Assembly: GCA_945834545.1 (NCBI GenBank)
Contig: CAMAHO010000030.1
Location: 1 to 15,706 of the forward strand
Direction: 5' to 3'
DNA from: an uncultured Lachnospiraceae bacterium
Lineage (GTDB): Bacteria > Bacillota > Clostridia > Lachnospirales > Lachnospiraceae
DNA: 15,706 nucleotides
In this document: positions 14,083 through 15,706 of the stretch, one piece after another
Layout of the letters: every line of letters starts with the position of its first letter
Numbering within the stretch: position 1 is the stretch's first letter
Translations under genes and position numbers: made by a program
The notes under the pieces: model-generated
Seen by the model: the letters and a program-made list of their open reading frames with translations, nothing else
Told to the model about the DNA's origin: nothing
Database searches by the model: none

Positions 14083-14802
14083 TTACTGATAAAACTTACA
14101 TCCGCCAGTGCCGGATAGAAGGTGTGGCAGCAGATTCTTGGCGGCCCCCTGCTCCTTCACCTTTCCGTCAGCAATGACGATGATGTTATCGGCAATATTC
14201 AAAATTCTTTCCTGATGTGAAATGATGATCAGGGAATTCTCTCTGGCAGACTTCATATCCTCAAACACCTTTATCAGATTATTAAAGCTCCATAAGTCGA
14301 TACCTGCTTCGGGTTCGTCAAAGACGGAAAGAGGAGTATTGCGTGCTATGATTGTAGCTATCTCGATTCGTTTTAATTCTCCGCCGGACAGGCTTGCGTC
14401 TACATCACGATTGATGTAATCTCTGGCGCAGAGCCCCACCTTTGAGAGATATTCGCAGGCATCCACTGTAGACAGCTTTGTCCCGGAGGCTAAGGTAATC
14501 AGGTCTTTCACCTTGATGCCTTTAAAGCGCACCGGCTGCTGAAAAGCAAAGCTGATGCCAAACTTGGCCCTGTCTGTGACAGAAAGGTTTGTGATATCCT
14601 GTCCATTGTATAAAATCTGTCCCCCGGTGGGTTTCTCTATTCCCATTATGAGTTTTGCAAGAGTAGACTTGCCACCCCCATTAGGGCCGGTGATAGCCGT
14701 GAGACTATGATCCTCTATCGTCAGATTGATATTGCGGATGATTTCCTTTTTCGCTCCATTCTCCGGAGTGACTTCAAAGGAGAGATCCCTTAATTCAAGC
14801 AT
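14083..14802 (-). CDS. sufC: SufC-type iron-sulfur cluster assembly ATPase
   Basis: This 239-aa soluble ABC ATPase powers cluster assembly on the SufB-like scaffold. Visible are Walker A GPNGGGKST (39-47), Q-loop 'AFQQP' (86-90), signature LSGGE (138-142), Walker B 'LSVFDEPEAGID' (158-169) with D162-E163, and the H-loop 'ISHQER' (H196). The 'FDEPEAGID' form, in place of 'DEPTSGLD', is typical of SufC (compare 'LDEPDSGLD'). No membrane helices are present, so it is not a transporter subunit. Length is normal (~245). The start is certain: AAGGAGG 8 bases upstream. The next gene, the scaffold, begins 25 bases after its stop. Confidence 0.93.
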   Translation of the reverse strand: MLELRDLSFEVTPENGAKKEIIRNINLTIEDHSLTAITGPNGGGKSTLAKLIMGIEKPTGGQILYNGQDITNLSVTDRAKFGISFAFQQPVRFKGIKVKDLITLASGTKLSTVDACEYLSKVGLCARDYINRDVDASLSGGELKRIEIATIIARNTPLSVFDEPEAGIDLWSFNNLIKVFEDMKSARENSLIIISHQERILNIADNIIVIADGKVKEQGAAKNLLPHLLSGTGGCKFYQ

Positions 14803-14824
14803 TTGTAAGCCTCCTTATGTGTGT

Positions 14825-14876
14825 AGAACTGTAAAAGCTGATGTTTGGAACACTGTTAGATGATGAAAACAGTTCT
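14825..14876 (-). promoter_or_regulatory. Inverted repeat in the sufC leader
   Basis: AGAACTGT (14825-14832) and ACAGTTCT (14869-14876) are perfect 8-base inverted repeats within the leader predicted for sufC. On the minus-strand transcript the upstream arm can alternatively pair with AACAGT derived from 14853-14858. The two hairpins would exclude each other. Function is unknown. Confidence 0.35.
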
Positions 14877-14921
14877 TGTGTCGATGTTTCAATTATTTTG
14901 TCAGCCTTTTAACGATACAGT

Positions 14922-14930
14922 AGTATATCA
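14922..14930 (-). promoter_or_regulatory. Extended -10 promoter of sufC-sufB
   Basis: Minus strand TGA-TATACT (TGn 14930-14928, -10 14927-14922) is an extended -10 element. No convincing -35 was found. A start near 14915 would give a leader of about 113 nt. Confidence 0.45.
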
Positions 14931-15129
14931 CAGTTTTGGGGAAAAATATACAGTTATCTTATGATTGTTTGAGAAATCATAACCAAATCATAACAGGTCA
15001 GTTGCCTGGAAGACTTACCGGAGGGTAGAAGTTCTGCACGATACTAGGATTCATTGTGCAAAATCAGACACTATGCAAATGTTCGAAAATCGGTTAAAAT
15101 AAGGAATCATAAGTGCCGGGGAGGAATAT
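14931..15129. other. Intergenic region between divergent sufC and small membrane-protein genes
   Basis: Together with the sufC leader this makes a 327-base gap (14803-15129). No ORF with a ribosome site is seen. It holds an ATGATT...AATCAT inverted repeat near 14972-14989 with another AATCAT copy just after it, and a candidate -10 (TAAAAT, 15095-15100) for the downstream gene, without a good -35. Confidence 0.5.
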
Positions 15130-15339
15130 ATGAAGAAGATAAATTGTGCTTGGAGTATAAGTTTACTTCTGATTGGAATATGTTCCATCATTCAGAGTAT
15201 GTCAAGCCTGCTGAATATAGAATTACCAAGTGAGGTGGTGGTTTTACTGGGTGTCATAGATTTGCTTTGTTTGCCGGTACTGTCCTATACAACCATCAAA
15301 AAAGTACAGAATCGTCATACAGATGGCGAGGATAAATAA
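15130..15339 (+). CDS. Small membrane protein, 69 aa, unknown function
   Basis: This 69-aa protein has two predicted membrane helices, about residues 8-28 ('WSISLLLIGICSII') and 35-55 ('EVVVLLGVIDLLCLPVLSY'), with a basic N-terminus and a hydrophilic C-terminal tail ('KKVQNRHTDGEDK'). The positive-inside rule suggests both ends are cytoplasmic. GGGGAGG lies 5 bases before the ATG, a strong ribosome site that argues for real translation. A second small membrane gene starts 67 bases later on the same strand. I recognise no family; its job cannot be assigned from sequence. Confidence 0.65.
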   Translation: MKKINCAWSISLLLIGICSIIQSMSSLLNIELPSEVVVLLGVIDLLCLPVLSYTTIKKVQNRHTDGEDK

Positions 15340-15406
15340 ATTCCATTTTGAAATATGTGATGGCACACAATTTTGAAAAGAGACATCAATAAAGGGGGAG
15401 AAAAAC

Positions 15407-15577
15407 ATGAGCGAAACCAAAACAAAGGTAGTGGAGAAAACAGTTAAGACGGGAATTTCCTTTGGAAGTGCGTTGGCCATGGTAATCAGCTATACGGCCT
15501 GGAAATCAATTGGATGGGCTATTTTCCATGGGCTGCTTAGTTGGGTGTATGTAATTTATTACATAATAAGATACTAA
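15407..15577 (+). CDS. Small conserved-looking membrane protein, 56 aa
   Basis: This 56-aa protein begins with a charged N-terminal stretch of about 14 residues ('SETKTKVVEKTVKTG'), then has two hydrophobic segments: 'GSALAMVISYTAW' (about 20-32) and, after K33-S34, 'GWAIFHGLLSWVYVIYYII' (about 36-54). The 'GWAxxHGxxxWxYVIYYxxxY' ending is, to my memory, a recurring pattern among short uncharacterised Firmicutes proteins, which makes a real gene likely. AAAGGGGGAG gives a near-perfect ribosome site 6-7 bases before the ATG. It ends 8 bases before the -35 box of the tRNA promoter. Function is unknown; a membrane-associated small protein is all that can be said. Confidence 0.7.
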   Translation: MSETKTKVVEKTVKTGISFGSALAMVISYTAWKSIGWAIFHGLLSWVYVIYYIIRY

Positions 15578-15585
15578 AAAAGCTC

Positions 15586-15614
15586 TTGACTTTTTTGGGA
15601 AAGATGGGTAAAAT
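15586..15614 (+). promoter_or_regulatory. Sigma-A promoter of the tRNA-Arg gene
   Basis: TTGACT (15586-15591) and TAAAAT (15609-15614) are separated by 17 bases. A start near 15621 would place the hairpin GTTGTG/CACAAC (15622-15638) in the short pre-tRNA leader, ahead of the mature 5' end at 15646. Confidence 0.8.
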
Positions 15615-15645
15615 ATCCATTGTTGTGAGAGACACAACTTTGGAT

Positions 15646-15706
15646 GTGCGCTTAGCTCAGCTGGATAGAGCGTTTGGCTACGGACCAAAAGGTCGGGGGT
15701 TCGAAT
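15646..15706 (+). tRNA. tRNA-Arg (anticodon ACG), truncated by the window end
   Basis: The 5' part of a tRNA is clear: seven acceptor bases (15646-15652), TA at 8-9, D-stem GCTC/GAGC around AGCTGGATA, anticodon stem TTTGG/CCAAA (15673-15677 with 15685-15689), and loop CTACGGA with anticodon ACG at 15680-15682. The variable loop and 5' T-stem GGGGG with TTCGAAT follow, and the window ends there. ACG reads CGN arginine codons, with the A normally converted to inosine. Confidence 0.95.

Noticed and set aside
14841..14912. 23-codon plus-strand ORF in the sufC leader region
   Set aside because: It has no Shine-Dalgarno site and lies antisense to the sufC leader.
15576..15596. AAAAAAG...CTTTTTT hairpin as a terminator after the 56-aa gene
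   Set aside because: The stem is only A-T rich and overlaps the -35 box of the tRNA promoter, so termination is unlikely.

Overview
The window looks like chromosomal DNA of an anaerobic, low-to-mid GC Clostridia, most likely a member of the Lachnospiraceae. This rests on strong Shine-Dalgarno sites, consensus sigma-A promoters, a BmpA-type nucleoside transporter, a two-gene SufC/SufB-like iron-sulfur scaffold without the rest of a suf operon, and a CheX-like/CheY-like pair. The assignment is inference; there is no rRNA or other marker gene here.

Left part (1-2730): the tail of an unidentified, possibly Rpn-family gene; a 35-codon small ORF with a good ribosome site; a membrane-anchored protein whose C-terminal half resembles the LiaF C-terminal domain; a bidirectional terminator; a minus-strand coiled-coil protein of unknown function; and, divergent from it, a protein with cysteine-rich ends and a possible sporulation-type promoter. 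These genes are the least understood in the window.

Centre (2742-11402): a complete BmpA-family nucleoside ABC transporter is encoded on the minus strand in the order lipoprotein, ATPase, permease, permease. A terminator hairpin lies between the lipoprotein gene and the ATPase gene, which would favour expression of the binding protein. Divergently, xpt (xanthine phosphoribosyltransferase), trkA and trkH form a tight plus-strand cluster. Uptake of purine nucleosides and salvage of the base therefore sit back to back, while potassium uptake is placed downstream of xpt. The purine riboswitch often found before xpt is not present.

Right part (11403-15706): a textbook sigma-A promoter drives a two-gene signalling module, a CheX-like phosphatase with an N-terminal extension followed by a single-domain CheY-like receiver. 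A strong terminator follows, then three 22-bp tandem repeats. On the minus strand lies sufC-sufB, a minimal iron-sulfur assembly pair. Two tiny membrane-protein genes follow on the plus strand, and the window ends inside a tRNA-Arg(ACG) gene with its own consensus promoter.

No complete mobile element, CRISPR array or rRNA gene is seen. The best candidates for undescribed biology are the 35-aa ORF with its LiaF-like neighbour, the CheX-like/CheY-like module, the 22-bp repeat array, the Cys-rich protein, and the two small membrane proteins at the right end.
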